From positions 24,504 to 88,503 of the forward strand of contig UQXL01000007.1 of the NCBI GenBank assembly GCA_900545135.1: a stretch of 64,000 bases of DNA, given 5' to 3'. The notes under the pieces were generated by a model, which worked only from the letters and a program-made list of their open reading frames with translations, was not told the DNA's origin and made no database searches. Made by a program: the position numbers and the translations under genes. This document shows, piece by piece, positions 16,433 through 24,063 of the stretch. How positions within the stretch are numbered: position 1 is the stretch's first letter; every line of letters begins with the position of its first letter. This DNA comes from an uncultured Eubacteriales bacterium. GTDB lineage: Bacteria; Bacillota; Clostridia; Peptostreptococcales; Anaerovoracaceae.

Positions 16433-17851
16433 ATGAAAAAACTTTCAATTAAGAAAAAAATAATGATATGGTTCGCTGCGGCTCTGCTCGTTTTGGTACT
16501 GGCCACAAGCGCCTTTACTCTTTACATAAGCAAAGACGTGCTTAATCAGACAGCGCAGGAAAGATTGATGAACATCGTCAATTCCAACGCAGAGAAAATA
16601 GAATTTTACAACAATCTGCAAGATAAGGAGCAAGAACCCTCAGACCTTTTTCTGTCTTACAAGGGCGGGATTCTTGAAATAGACGGCGATTTCTGCAATT
16701 ATTACGACGGGGTTTGCACCTCTCTCGTAGATTCAGACAACGCCCTAATTTATGGCGAAATGCCCTTCGTTTTACCTGAAGACGAGATTTTTTCCTTTAC
16801 GTCAGTAGGCATGACCACATATAAGGGAGAAAAGTATTACATCTATGAAAAGAAGTTAAGCGGAGACAATCTGGACGGACTTTGGCTTCGCGGCTTCATT
16901 TCGGAAAACGAAAGCAATCATATACTTTATACCGTGGCCAGAATGTTCCTTCTTATAGTTCCGTTCTTTGCCGTGGCTGCTCTGGTAGGGGGCTATGCCA
17001 TAACCAGAAGATCATTTCTGCCGATAGAAAAAATATCCAACGCCGTGACGGAAATTTCCGACTCCGGAGACTTGTCGAGGCGCATAGATTTAGTCTCAGG
17101 AAATGATGAGCTCCATCAGCTGGCAAACAAGTTTGACGCCATGTTTGAACGGCTGGAAAACAATTTCAATGCAGAGAGACAGTTCACCTCAGATGCCTCC
17201 CATGAAATGCGAACGCCGATTTCCGTAATCCAGGCTCAGTGCGAATACGCATTGGACTTTGCCGATTCCGACGAAGAATACAAGGAAGCGCTGGAGGTCA
17301 TTAAACGTCAAAGTAAAGCCCTTGCCTCCCTGCTTTCTCAGCTTCTGTTTTTTACCAGGCTTGAGCAGGGCACCGAAAATTATCAGCGTTCTTCATTAAA
17401 CCTGAGCGACCTCATAAATACGGTATGTGACGACAGGCGAATACTTCTGACTCCAGCCCAAAGCCTTGATACTGATGTAGAGGAAAATGTATTCATCGAC
17501 GGAAATTCCGACCTGCTTTACAGGCTTTTAAGCAATCTACTCGACAATGCCTACAAGTACAGTGGAGAAGAAGCCTGCGTTATTGTAACGTTAAAAGCTC
17601 AAAACGGTGTGGCCAAATTATCTGTATCCGATAATGGAATAGGCATTTCCCCGGAAAACCTCGATAAAATATGGAATCGCTTTTATCGCGAGGATTCTTC
17701 AAGAAGCAGCGATGAAAGCTTTGGCCTCGGACTTGCGATGGTAAAACAAATCTCTGATTTCCATGGAGCCACCGTCGAAGCACACAGCGAGCAAGGCAGA
17801 GGAAGCACCTTTACCTTTTCCGTTCCTTTTTCTCTCAGGCAACAGAAATAA
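16433..17851 (+). CDS. Two-component sensor histidine kinase
   Basis: Membrane kinase (472 residues) with two membrane helices (about 11-32 and 170-190), an extracellular sensor region between them, a HAMP linker (about 191-245), the dimerisation domain with phospho-acceptor His257 (DASHEMRTP), and an ATPase domain with the N box (LLSNLLDNAYKYS), DNGIGIS and GLGLAMVKQI. Partner of the preceding response regulator. The extracellular part is acidic with two Cys (residues 88 and 95) that could form a disulphide; its signal is unknown. Confidence 0.95.
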   Translation: MKKLSIKKKIMIWFAAALLVLVLATSAFTLYISKDVLNQTAQERLMNIVNSNAEKIEFYNNLQDKEQEPSDLFLSYKGGILEIDGDFCNYYDGVCTSLVDSDNALIYGEMPFVLPEDEIFSFTSVGMTTYKGEKYYIYEKKLSGDNLDGLWLRGFISENESNHILYTVARMFLLIVPFFAVAALVGGYAITRRSFLPIEKISNAVTEISDSGDLSRRIDLVSGNDELHQLANKFDAMFERLENNFNAERQFTSDASHEMRTPISVIQAQCEYALDFADSDEEYKEALEVIKRQSKALASLLSQLLFFTRLEQGTENYQRSSLNLSDLINTVCDDRRILLTPAQSLDTDVEENVFIDGNSDLLYRLLSNLLDNAYKYSGEEACVIVTLKAQNGVAKLSVSDNGIGISPENLDKIWNRFYREDSSRSSDESFGLGLAMVKQISDFHGATVEAHSEQGRGSTFTFSVPFSLRQQK

Positions 17852-17865
17852 AAAAATTTTTATAT

Positions 17866-17898
17866 TTTAATCTTTCTTTAATCTTTACAAGGCATAAT
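17866..17898 (+). promoter_or_regulatory. Response-regulator box and promoter of the PepSY gene
   Basis: TTTAATCTTT is repeated exactly with an 11-bp period (17866-17875 and 17877-17886), as in PhoB/OmpR-type boxes, and is followed by CATAAT (17893-17898) as the -10. The repeats occupy the -35 position, which lacks a good match to TTGACA, the arrangement expected for an activator-dependent promoter. The upstream two-component system is the likely regulator. Confidence 0.65.
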
Positions 17899-17952
17899 GA
17901 GGGCATAAAAGAGATAAAGCTAAATATGTAAAAATAAATGGGAGGGTTAAAA

Positions 17953-18639
17953 ATGAAAAGTATAAAAACGATGTTATCATCACCGAAAAAAATCGCATTG
18001 TTCGCCATCTGCGCTGTTCTGATAATAGGAATACTCGCCTTTTCCGTATTATACGGCGTAGGCGCCATTTCAAACAATCAGGGCATCGGCCTTGAAAAGG
18101 CCACCAACGTGGCCTTGAAAGACGCAGGGTTCGAAGAATCTGAGGTTGCAGATCTCATAGGACACTACGACCGCGAAGACAACTTGAAGGTTTATGAAAT
18201 TGAATTTTATGCCGACGGATTTGAATATGACTACGTCATATCTGCTGATAACGGTACAATTTTAGAATCCAACCGCGAACGTATAGTTCAAAGCCCCGGT
18301 ATTCCTTACAAAGATGACTCTTCACAGGAGCAAGGCGATGATAATGCTCAGAGCAACAGCACTCAGACGCAGCAGCCGGATTCTCAGTCACAGCAGCAGA
18401 CTTCCAAGCCGCAAACTGATTCTCAGTATATAGGGACAGATAAGGCAAAAGAAATCGCTCTCAGCCATTCCGGAGTCTCTGCTTCTTCTGCCACCTTTAC
18501 AAAAACAAAGCTTGACAGGGATGACGGCATGTATTTATACGAAATAGATTTCCACGCAGGAAATCTTGAATATGAATATGAAATAAATGCGCTTACCGGC
18601 GATGTGGTAAATTTTGAAACAGAAAGCATATATGATTAA
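17953..18639 (+). CDS. Membrane-anchored PepSY-domain protein
   Basis: Protein of 228 residues with one N-terminal membrane helix (about 14-36), two PepSY domains (about 48-105 and 160-225) and a Gln/Ser/Asp-rich linker between them. PepSY domains often inhibit secreted peptidases or modulate cell-envelope signalling. The start at 17953 follows GGGAGGG. It lies just after the kinase gene behind its own putative response-regulator-controlled promoter, so it is probably the main target of that system. Confidence 0.88.
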   Translation: MKSIKTMLSSPKKIALFAICAVLIIGILAFSVLYGVGAISNNQGIGLEKATNVALKDAGFEESEVADLIGHYDREDNLKVYEIEFYADGFEYDYVISADNGTILESNRERIVQSPGIPYKDDSSQEQGDDNAQSNSTQTQQPDSQSQQQTSKPQTDSQYIGTDKAKEIALSHSGVSASSATFTKTKLDRDDGMYLYEIDFHAGNLEYEYEINALTGDVVNFETESIYD

Positions 18640-18710
18640 AAATTGAGTTGCCAAAGGCACAAGCCGATAGAAAAGCATAAAAAGCCCGACACGCTCATGA
18701 CGTAACGGAA

Positions 18711-18756
18711 GAAAACAGGTATCAGTTTAAAGCTTGATGCTTGTTTTCTTTTTCCG
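18711..18756 (+). terminator. Terminator after the PepSY gene
   Basis: GAAAACAGGTATCA pairs with TGATGCTTGTTTTC (three internal mismatches) and is followed by TTTTT. The rest of the 359-bp gap up to the CoA-transferase gene (18757-18998) holds no feature I can support. Confidence 0.65.
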
Positions 18757-18998
18757 CTTTCTTCACATTTGCATTTCCAAAGGATTCTTTACCGCAATGC
18801 CGCCGGAGAAGAAATATGAAAAGGAAACAATTGCCATTTTCTTAATCTTGGTAATAAATTCATGGCAAAAACGACAAACATGCGCCGTCCTTTCGGTTAG
18901 CGCATGTAGTTCATCCTGCAAAATGGCGTCAACACAGCTCAGAATCGCCGATTTCCCCAAGTCCGGCCTTTCCCCTGCGATTTATCAGTTTAAGCCTT

Positions 18999-20354
18999 TT
19001 ACAGCAACTTGCTTGTATTTTTCCAAATTCCCATCTTTTCAGCGTCCTTTATCAACTGCTCTCTGAAGTCCGGATGAGCAATTCCAATGAGAAGCTCCGC
19101 TCTTTCCCATGTGGTCTTGCCCTTTAAATCTGCCGCTCCATATTCGGTCACTATAAAATTCGTAGCCATTCGAGGCGTAGTTACGATAGCTCCGGGCGCA
19201 AGTGCCGCTGAAATCAACGATTCAGTCTCTCCCCTGGAATTTACTCTGGTGGATGGCGTACACAGGAAGCTCTGGCCTCCGTCTGACTGGAAAGCTCCGA
19301 GCACAAAGTCAAGCTGTCCTCCTGTTCCGCTTATTTGTCTGTGTCCGTCTGATTCCGAGCATACCTGTCCGTAAAGGTCTACCTGAATACAACTGTTCAC
19401 GGAAACAAAATTATTTATCTGTGAGATGGTGGCAATGGAATTCACATAATCTACCGGGGCATTACAGCAGATAGGATTGTCATCTATAAAATCATAAAGC
19501 TTTTTACTGCCGCCGGCGAAGGTATAAACAGCCTTGCCTCTGTCAATAGGCTTATTTCCCGTCAGCTTTCCTGCTTCAAACAAGGCTACATAAGCGTCCG
19601 TAAACATTTCTGTATGGGCATTGATATTTCTTAAATCAGAATCTGCTATCATCTGTCCTATACAGAGTGGCAAGCTTCCTATTCCCAATTGCAGCGTACT
19701 GTGGCTTTTTATCTTCTCCACAACATGAGCCGCAATTTTTCTGTCTATCTCAGAAGGCTCTTTTGCCGAAAGCTCTGCCAGAGGGCTGTTGCTTCCTTCT
19801 ACCACATAATCTATTCCGTACAAATTGAGCTGCGTCTGATAACCATGGGCTATCGGCATGTTGCGGTTCACCTCGACTATTATTTTTTTAGCCGATTTTA
19901 TTACGCCCCACATATCTGCAACCTGAGGCCCAAGATTGAAATTTCCGTGTTCATCCATAGGAGCAACCTGAAACATCGCAATGTCTATATCATTGTTATT
20001 GTTTATCCATAAAAACGGAAGCTCGCAGAACATCATCGGAATATACCAGCATCTGCCCTCTTTCGACATCATCCTGTCATTGCCGCTGAAATGCGCGGAG
20101 GCAAATCTTACCTGGTCATTGCTTTTAGTCGCTAAGAAAGTTTCAAAAGGCTTTTCTCTTATGGCCACCGTGCTTATAACCGTTATATCTTTCAATTCGT
20201 CGGCGCGCTTAGCTATCGCTTTATCTATGTCCACTATAGAACCGCAGCCAAGGCCAAAGTGAAGCCTGTCCCCCGGTTTAATCATCTGAGCGGCTTGTTC
20301 AGCAGTAATCAATTTTTTCTTATACTCTTCTTTTAAATTAGATACCTTGTACAT
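18999..20354 (-). CDS. Acetyl-CoA hydrolase/transferase family CoA-transferase (4-hydroxybutyrate/butyrate type)
   Basis: Family I-type CoA-transferase (451 residues) moving CoA between acetyl-CoA and a short acid such as 4-hydroxybutyrate or butyrate. The active-site Glu is Glu249 in NAHTEMFTD. The acyl-CoA-binding motif SGTGGQLDFVLGA and GAIVTTPR are present, and the length is typical of AbfT/Cat2. It stands alone, so the acid cannot be told from context; a role in amino-acid or GABA fermentation fits the rest of the window. Confidence 0.88.
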   Translation of the reverse strand: MYKVSNLKEEYKKKLITAEQAAQMIKPGDRLHFGLGCGSIVDIDKAIAKRADELKDITVISTVAIREKPFETFLATKSNDQVRFASAHFSGNDRMMSKEGRCWYIPMMFCELPFLWINNNNDIDIAMFQVAPMDEHGNFNLGPQVADMWGVIKSAKKIIVEVNRNMPIAHGYQTQLNLYGIDYVVEGSNSPLAELSAKEPSEIDRKIAAHVVEKIKSHSTLQLGIGSLPLCIGQMIADSDLRNINAHTEMFTDAYVALFEAGKLTGNKPIDRGKAVYTFAGGSKKLYDFIDDNPICCNAPVDYVNSIATISQINNFVSVNSCIQVDLYGQVCSESDGHRQISGTGGQLDFVLGAFQSDGGQSFLCTPSTRVNSRGETESLISAALAPGAIVTTPRMATNFIVTEYGAADLKGKTTWERAELLIGIAHPDFREQLIKDAEKMGIWKNTSKLL

Positions 20355-20639
20355 TAACTACCCCATTTTACTTTCTTTAAAATATTCTCCGCATGATTGC
20401 ATGCTCTCCGAAATTAAAATATTGCGATTAAATTGTTCAAAAGCCTTGGCCTTGTTAGCTTTTTAACAATTCTTTTTCATTATACACTAAAAATTTAAAA
20501 ATAACAACAAAAAAATCTATTATTTTTCTGCAAAAGATGATATTATATATACGGCAAAAGTTTTAGGCCGTTTTCATCGAAGGGTGCATTTTCTTTGCAG
20601 CTTATCGGATTATCATCACGGCTTATCAAAACTTGATAT

Positions 20640-20714
20640 GTCTCCGTAGTTAAATGGATATAACAGTGCTCTCCTAAAGCATAGTTGGCGGTTCGATTCC
20701 GCCCGGGGATACCA
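20640..20714 (+). tRNA. tRNA-Arg (anticodon CCU)
   Basis: Cloverleaf: acceptor stem GTCTCCG with CGGGGAT, anticodon stem GTGCT/AGCAT with loop CTCCTAA, T arm GGCGG-TTCGATT-CCGCC, discriminator A and encoded CCA at 20712-20714. It reads AGG codons. A terminator follows at once. Confidence 0.93.
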
Positions 20715-20715
20715 T

Positions 20716-20760
20716 AAAAAACGCTGTGAACCTTTTATATAAGGAGCACAGCGTTTTTTA
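20716..20760 (+). terminator. Terminator of tRNA-Arg
   Basis: AAAAAACGCTGTG and CACAGCGTTTTTT form a strong stem with an 18-nt loop and end in a T run. It begins right after the encoded CCA. Confidence 0.85.
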
Positions 20761-20883
20761 TTAACTTTCCTTTTTAAACTGCTCTCATAGCGGCAAACTG
20801 TTTCCAAAACTTTCTTTAGTGACATTATCACTGTACCGTGGCTAAATAAGTTGTATTATAAATAAAAAAGGAGGATATATCTT

Positions 20884-21186
20884 ATGGAAATGTTGATAGA
20901 TAAAAAATTAAAAACCGAAATCGGCGCTACAGGAGAAAAATTCATACAGATATATACACAAATCTGCGGAGGCTGAGCGGGAACGTTCGTGAACGTACTG
21001 GCAAGGTTTGTCAGCAAAGAAGATGCGGAAGAGCTTAAGCGAAGCGGCTATTACTGCAAGGAACAAGACGGCATTGAAGTCCTGATTCCGCGCCGCGGAA
21101 TTTCAGTCAACGATAAAGTATATCTGGGCCTTACAAAATTCTTGTGGGCTAAGAACATAATCGTAAGAGGAATGACCGCCGTATAA
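20884..21186 (+). CDS. Candidate selenoprotein, small, motif CGGU (in-frame UGA)
   Basis: From ATG 20884, with AAGGAGG 9 bases upstream, the frame runs 30 codons, meets TGA at 20974-20976 and continues in the same frame to TAA at 21184-21186: 100 residues if UGA is read as selenocysteine. The residues around it are ICGG-U-AGTFVNV, a CxxU redox-type motif. A hairpin starts right after the UGA, as bacterial SECIS elements do. The sequence has a HesB/IscA-like flavour (short beta-rich, Cys-Gly-Gly motif), but I do not recognise the family with certainty. The piece after the stop has only a GTG at 20989 without a well-spaced ribosome site, which argues against two separate genes. Sec machinery genes are not in the window. 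Confidence 0.75.
20974..21002 (+). promoter_or_regulatory. Putative bacterial SECIS hairpin
   Basis: Directly after the UGA, GCGGG-A-ACGTT pairs with AACGT-A-CTGGC around the loop CGUG. The upper 5 bp are perfect and the loop holds a G, as in known bSECIS elements. The distance from UGA to loop is short but near the accepted range. Confidence 0.6.
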
Positions 21187-21245
21187 AAGAGACTTTCTTC
21201 AAAACATTATACGCTTAAAAAGCCATGCTCTCCAGACAATCACAT

Positions 21246-21340
21246 AATCGTATAATTCAATAAACCATGTGTTTCCATACAGTTTTCAACAAAAATTATG
21301 GTATTTCATTCTTGAATTATACGATTTGACATGTTAAAAT
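21246..21340 (+). promoter_or_regulatory. 15-bp inverted repeat and promoter upstream of the TetR gene
   Basis: AATCGTATAATTCAA (21246-21260) and TTGAATTATACGATT (21312-21326) are exact inverted copies 51 bp apart. The right copy contains TTGAAT (21312-21317), which with TAAAAT (21335-21340) and a 17-bp spacer forms a promoter for the TetR gene at 21390. Autoregulation by TetR binding is likely but inferred. Confidence 0.55.
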
Positions 21341-21389
21341 AAAGTCGAATTTCTAAATCTGTTTTTATTTTGCAGGAGGAGGTTATGAC

Positions 21390-22010
21390 GTGCCAAAGGT
21401 AGCTTATTCTGAGAAGGATAGAGAGCACATTAGAGCGGAACTTGTTAGAGTTGCTCTTGAACTGATGGCAAAACAGGGCATACAACATACTACCGTGGAG
21501 CAAATATATAAAAAGGTTGGGATTTCACGAACTTTCTTTTATTCTTTTTTCGCAACGAAAGAAGATTTGGTCGTTGAAACGCTGTACTTACAACAGCCTA
21601 AAATCATTGAATATGTACAAAGGCTGATGGCCAATCCCGCTTTGAACTGGCGTGATGCCGTGAAACAATTTCTCTGTGCCTGTTGCTATGGAGAAAAAAA
21701 TGGTATTGCTGTTTTAACGATTGAAGAACAACAGCTTCTTTTCAAACGTCTGTCAAAGGAAAGTTATCAAATGTTCCGTAAAAAGCAGTTCCGTCTTTTT
21801 GGAGAAATTTTAGAAAACTTTGGAATAAAGGCAGACACAGCAAGGATCAATCTATTTACAAATTTAAGTTTGACGATAATGGTTGTACGCAGAGCTATTC
21901 CCGATACACTACCCTTGTTTGTTCCCGAAGCTGCCGATGAAACGGTTGACTTTCAAATAAACGCTATTGTCGATGCCCTGGAAAAATTAAAAACAGCGCC
22001 TACACCTTAA
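21390..22010 (+). CDS. TetR-family transcriptional regulator
   Basis: Repressor-type protein (206 residues) with an N-terminal TetR HTH (about residues 10-55; TTVEQIYKKVGISRTFFYSFFATKEDLV) and a C-terminal ligand domain with no recognisable specificity. It starts with GTG 21390, 7 bases after AGGAGGAGG; the ATG at 21385 is out of frame and stops at once. It stands at the left edge of an accessory patch with decayed genes and a recombinase remnant, so it may have been acquired with them. Confidence 0.88.
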   Translation: MPKVAYSEKDREHIRAELVRVALELMAKQGIQHTTVEQIYKKVGISRTFFYSFFATKEDLVVETLYLQQPKIIEYVQRLMANPALNWRDAVKQFLCACCYGEKNGIAVLTIEEQQLLFKRLSKESYQMFRKKQFRLFGEILENFGIKADTARINLFTNLSLTIMVVRRAIPDTLPLFVPEAADETVDFQINAIVDALEKLKTAPTP

Positions 22011-22024
22011 ATGATGGGTATAGA

Positions 22025-22080
22025 AAATCCGTCCGAATATTATGTTTCGGCCTTATATTCAGACGGATTTCGCTTTAATC
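22025..22080 (+). terminator. Hairpin after the TetR gene
   Basis: AAATCCGTCCGAATA (22025-22039) pairs with TATTCAGACGGATTT (22056-22070) with one mismatch and a 16-nt loop. The tail TTTCGCTTTAAT is only moderately T-rich, so termination is probable rather than certain. Confidence 0.5.
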
Positions 22081-22118
22081 AAAATAAAAACAATTTTAAA
22101 TATTTACACTTATTTTAT

Positions 22119-22346
22119 ATGATAGATACTAAAGTAAAACACAAAGGGGAACATACGATAAAGGTATTTGATCTGTTCGTAAGCAAATATCCACCGGATA
22201 ATGACTTGTGAAAACCTACCGCGGAAACGCTGGAGAAATTTCTGAGAGTGGGTCTATTTCAAGAAGCCTTTGCTAAATATGGCAGCCTTTCGGAAAACGA
22301 GAGGAGATTACATATTATCTCGTGGTTTGAGTTTAGCGGAGATTGA
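22119..22346 (+). pseudogene. Decayed small gene with in-frame TGA
   Basis: An open frame reads MIDTKVKHKGEHTIKVFDLF to a TGA at 22209-22211 and then continues with protein-like sequence (KPTAETLEKFLRVGLF and SLSENERRLHIISWFEF) to a second TGA at 22344-22346. The composition on both sides of the first stop looks coding. There is no ribosome site and no Cys or hairpin near the first TGA, so a degraded gene is more likely than selenocysteine. I do not recognise the family. From 22347 to 22491 I see nothing else. Confidence 0.4.
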
Positions 22347-22491
22347 ATATATTTTGTCAGAGAAGTAGAATAATCACCGGCTCCAGATAAAGGAATATGA
22401 CACTTATCAAAATCAATTCATTTATGATACTGTGGGTACTGCCCTATCCAGTCTCATATAAAAACATTTAAACATTTAGGAGGAAAATATC

Positions 22492-22977
22492 ATGGGATTT
22501 TTTGGCAAGTTATTTAAGGGTCCTGAAATTGACATGGAAAAGAGCAACGCAAATGCAAAGAAAATGCGTGCCCTGTTTAATCAGGTTGTAGAAAATGGGG
22601 ACAATTACAGACTGATTTTCGGCTATACCGAGGATGTGAGCCGTTTCAATTATGGCTTTGTTCATGGGAGCAAAACAAAGATCGGCAATTTAATTGTAGG
22701 CTGGAACGAAACCAGTCAGACGATCGTGGTCGTTCCCACAGTGCCCGACCTTTCCGTCTGCGGTGATCCGACCTACTATCGCCGTTCTGAAATTTTGAAA
22801 GCATACCGGAATAAGTACCCTACCGATGCTTTCATCATTTACCCGGACAAAAAGGGGTACATTGGTATCAATGCCTACGACTGGCTGGAAGATGAAAAAC
22901 TGTATGTTTATGTATCACAGGATGATGAGTTAGCCGCTTTTACCGACTTCTTTATGAACCGTTTTGCGACAAAGTGA
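22492..22977 (+). CDS. Uncharacterised protein, accessory three-gene cluster
   Basis: Soluble protein of 161 residues behind a strong AGGAGG ribosome site. It has no signal peptide or membrane helix. The start MGFFGKLFKGPEIDMEKSN is amphipathic, and the rest alternates beta-type segments (KIGNLIVGWNETSQTIVVVPTV) with charged turns. I do not recognise it. It is followed 8 bp later by a small membrane protein and then a third truncated gene, all with good ribosome sites, so the three form an operon of unknown function in a patch with mobile-element debris. Confidence 0.75.
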   Translation: MGFFGKLFKGPEIDMEKSNANAKKMRALFNQVVENGDNYRLIFGYTEDVSRFNYGFVHGSKTKIGNLIVGWNETSQTIVVVPTVPDLSVCGDPTYYRRSEILKAYRNKYPTDAFIIYPDKKGYIGINAYDWLEDEKLYVYVSQDDELAAFTDFFMNRFATK

Positions 22978-22985
22978 GGTAAAAG

Positions 22986-23156
22986 ATGCCTATTGGAGAA
23001 ATTGGATCATTCCTGCTGCTTCTTGTGGTCGTGTTTCTATTTGGCAATCTGTGGTTTCATTTTATAGAAGCAATATTGCGGCGGATCAAAAAACTATTTA
23101 CACGTCACAAAAAACCTCCGGCATGGCATCCTCTCCCTCCGGACAAGGAGGATTGA
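22986..23156 (+). CDS. Small membrane protein, 56 residues
   Basis: ATG 22986 follows GAGGT at a 5-base distance. The product has one hydrophobic helix (SFLLLLVVVFLFGNLWFHFI, residues 8-27), then a basic patch (RRIKKLFTRHKK) and a Pro-rich acidic tail (PPAWHPLPPDKED). The positive-inside pattern puts the C-terminus in the cytoplasm. It lies between the 161-residue gene and the truncated third gene of the same operon. Function unknown. Confidence 0.65.
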   Translation: MPIGEIGSFLLLLVVVFLFGNLWFHFIEAILRRIKKLFTRHKKPPAWHPLPPDKED

Positions 23157-23158
23157 GA

Positions 23159-23341
23159 ATGTTTGCTATAAACGAGATTAGGAAACGGGCGCAGCAAGCA
23201 TCCGCCTCTGTAAAAAAGACATTTGAAAAAAGCGAGGAACTAATCGATGAACAGGAACAAAAGTATTTTCTCCGGTCTTCTCTATTGTGCCGACTGCGGC
23301 GCAAAGCCTTATTATTGTACCTGCAATACCTACAAAGATGA
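23159..23341 (+). CDS. Truncated third gene of the cluster, runs into recombinase debris
   Basis: ATG 23159 is preceded by AAGGAGG at an ideal distance. The first 28 or so codons (MFAINEIRKRAQQASASVKK and on to SEELIDEQ) give a helical, Ala/Lys/Glu-rich protein. From about 23247 the DNA is also the zinc-ribbon part of a serine recombinase in another frame, so the last 30 residues (rich in Leu and Arg) are probably junk translated across a recombination junction. The original gene was likely longer. Confidence 0.5.
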   Translation: MFAINEIRKRAQQASASVKKTFEKSEELIDEQEQKYFLRSSLLCRLRRKALLLYLQYLQR

Positions 23342-23948
23342 GTCACAGAATCATTTTGTCTGTTCAAACTATAAGAGCAATACGGGTTCCTGTCAAATTC
23401 ACTACATCCATGAAGTCACGCTATATAAGCGGATCTTGGAATGTATCCGGGGAACGCTGACCTATGTGCGTTTATTCCGAGAAAATTTTATACAAGAGAT
23501 GCTGGAACGGGATTAAGCCGGTCGAAAAGCGGAACTGGTACAGACGCGGGAAGCCCTCTCCGGGACTCAGAAGAGTATGGAGGATTTAGACAAGATTATT
23601 CAAAGGCTTTATGAAAATTTCGTGCTTGGGAAATTAAGCAACCGCCGTTTTTGAAAACTCTCGGCATAGTATGAAACAGAGCAGGAAGAAATTCAGAGGC
23701 TTGCTATTCCGCTGGAACAGGAAATTAAAAATGAAGCTGGACAGATTACCGATATAGAGCGTCTCCTTCAGCTTGCTGACAGGTATTCCGACTTACAGGA
23801 ACTTAATACCGCTACGGTAAATGAACTGATTGAAAAGATCGTGATCTACAGTCCGAAGAAGATTGGCGGTAAGAAACATGTCACGATTGAGGTTTACTTT
23901 ACTTGTGTAGGAAAAATCCGTATTCTACTTGCAAAGCCGGAACTGTAG
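23247..23948 (+). pseudogene. Serine recombinase remnant (C-terminal part, three in-frame stops)
   Basis: One frame encodes the recombinase zinc beta-ribbon (NKSIFSGLLYCADCGAKPYY and HFVCSNYKSN), then the coiled-coil tail (ELVQTREALSGTQKSMEDLD; LEQEIKNEAGQITDIERLL) and an end typical of large serine recombinases (NELIEKIVIYSPKKIGGKKH). It is broken by TAA 23514-23516, TGA 23652-23654 and TAG 23667-23669, and the resolvase catalytic domain is absent. It marks a lost conjugative or transposable element. Confidence 0.85.
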
Positions 23949-23955
23949 GCAGAAG

Positions 23956-23991
23956 TAAAAAAACCGGTGTGACTTTAGCCACGCCGGTTTC
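23956..23991 (-). terminator. Terminator of the flavin reductase gene
   Basis: On the minus strand AAACCGGCGTG pairs with CACACCGGTTT and runs into TTTTTTTAC. It is 73 bp beyond the flavin reductase stop codon. Confidence 0.8.
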
Positions 23992-24063
23992 ATCAGAAAA
24001 TTTATTTACTTCCTTATGTGCCTCCCTCAAAAGCGCGAGCTCTTATTTGCAGCTTACTCTTTT

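Noticed and set aside
18763..18960. 65-residue minus-strand frame with a CxxC
   Set aside because: It starts with TTG, is in a gap with a terminator from the other side and has no recognisable features; too weak to call.
20616..20831. Minus-strand frame with WYPRAESNR-type sequence
   Set aside because: It is the antisense reading of tRNA-Arg and its terminator, another familiar artefact.
22011..22211. 66-residue frame right after the TetR gene
   Set aside because: Its first third is the terminator-like hairpin; only the part from about 22119 looks coding and it is treated as a decayed gene.
22209..22211. Second possible UGA selenocysteine codon
   Set aside because: There is no Cys nearby, no ribosome site upstream and no hairpin after it; neighbouring sequence is decayed.
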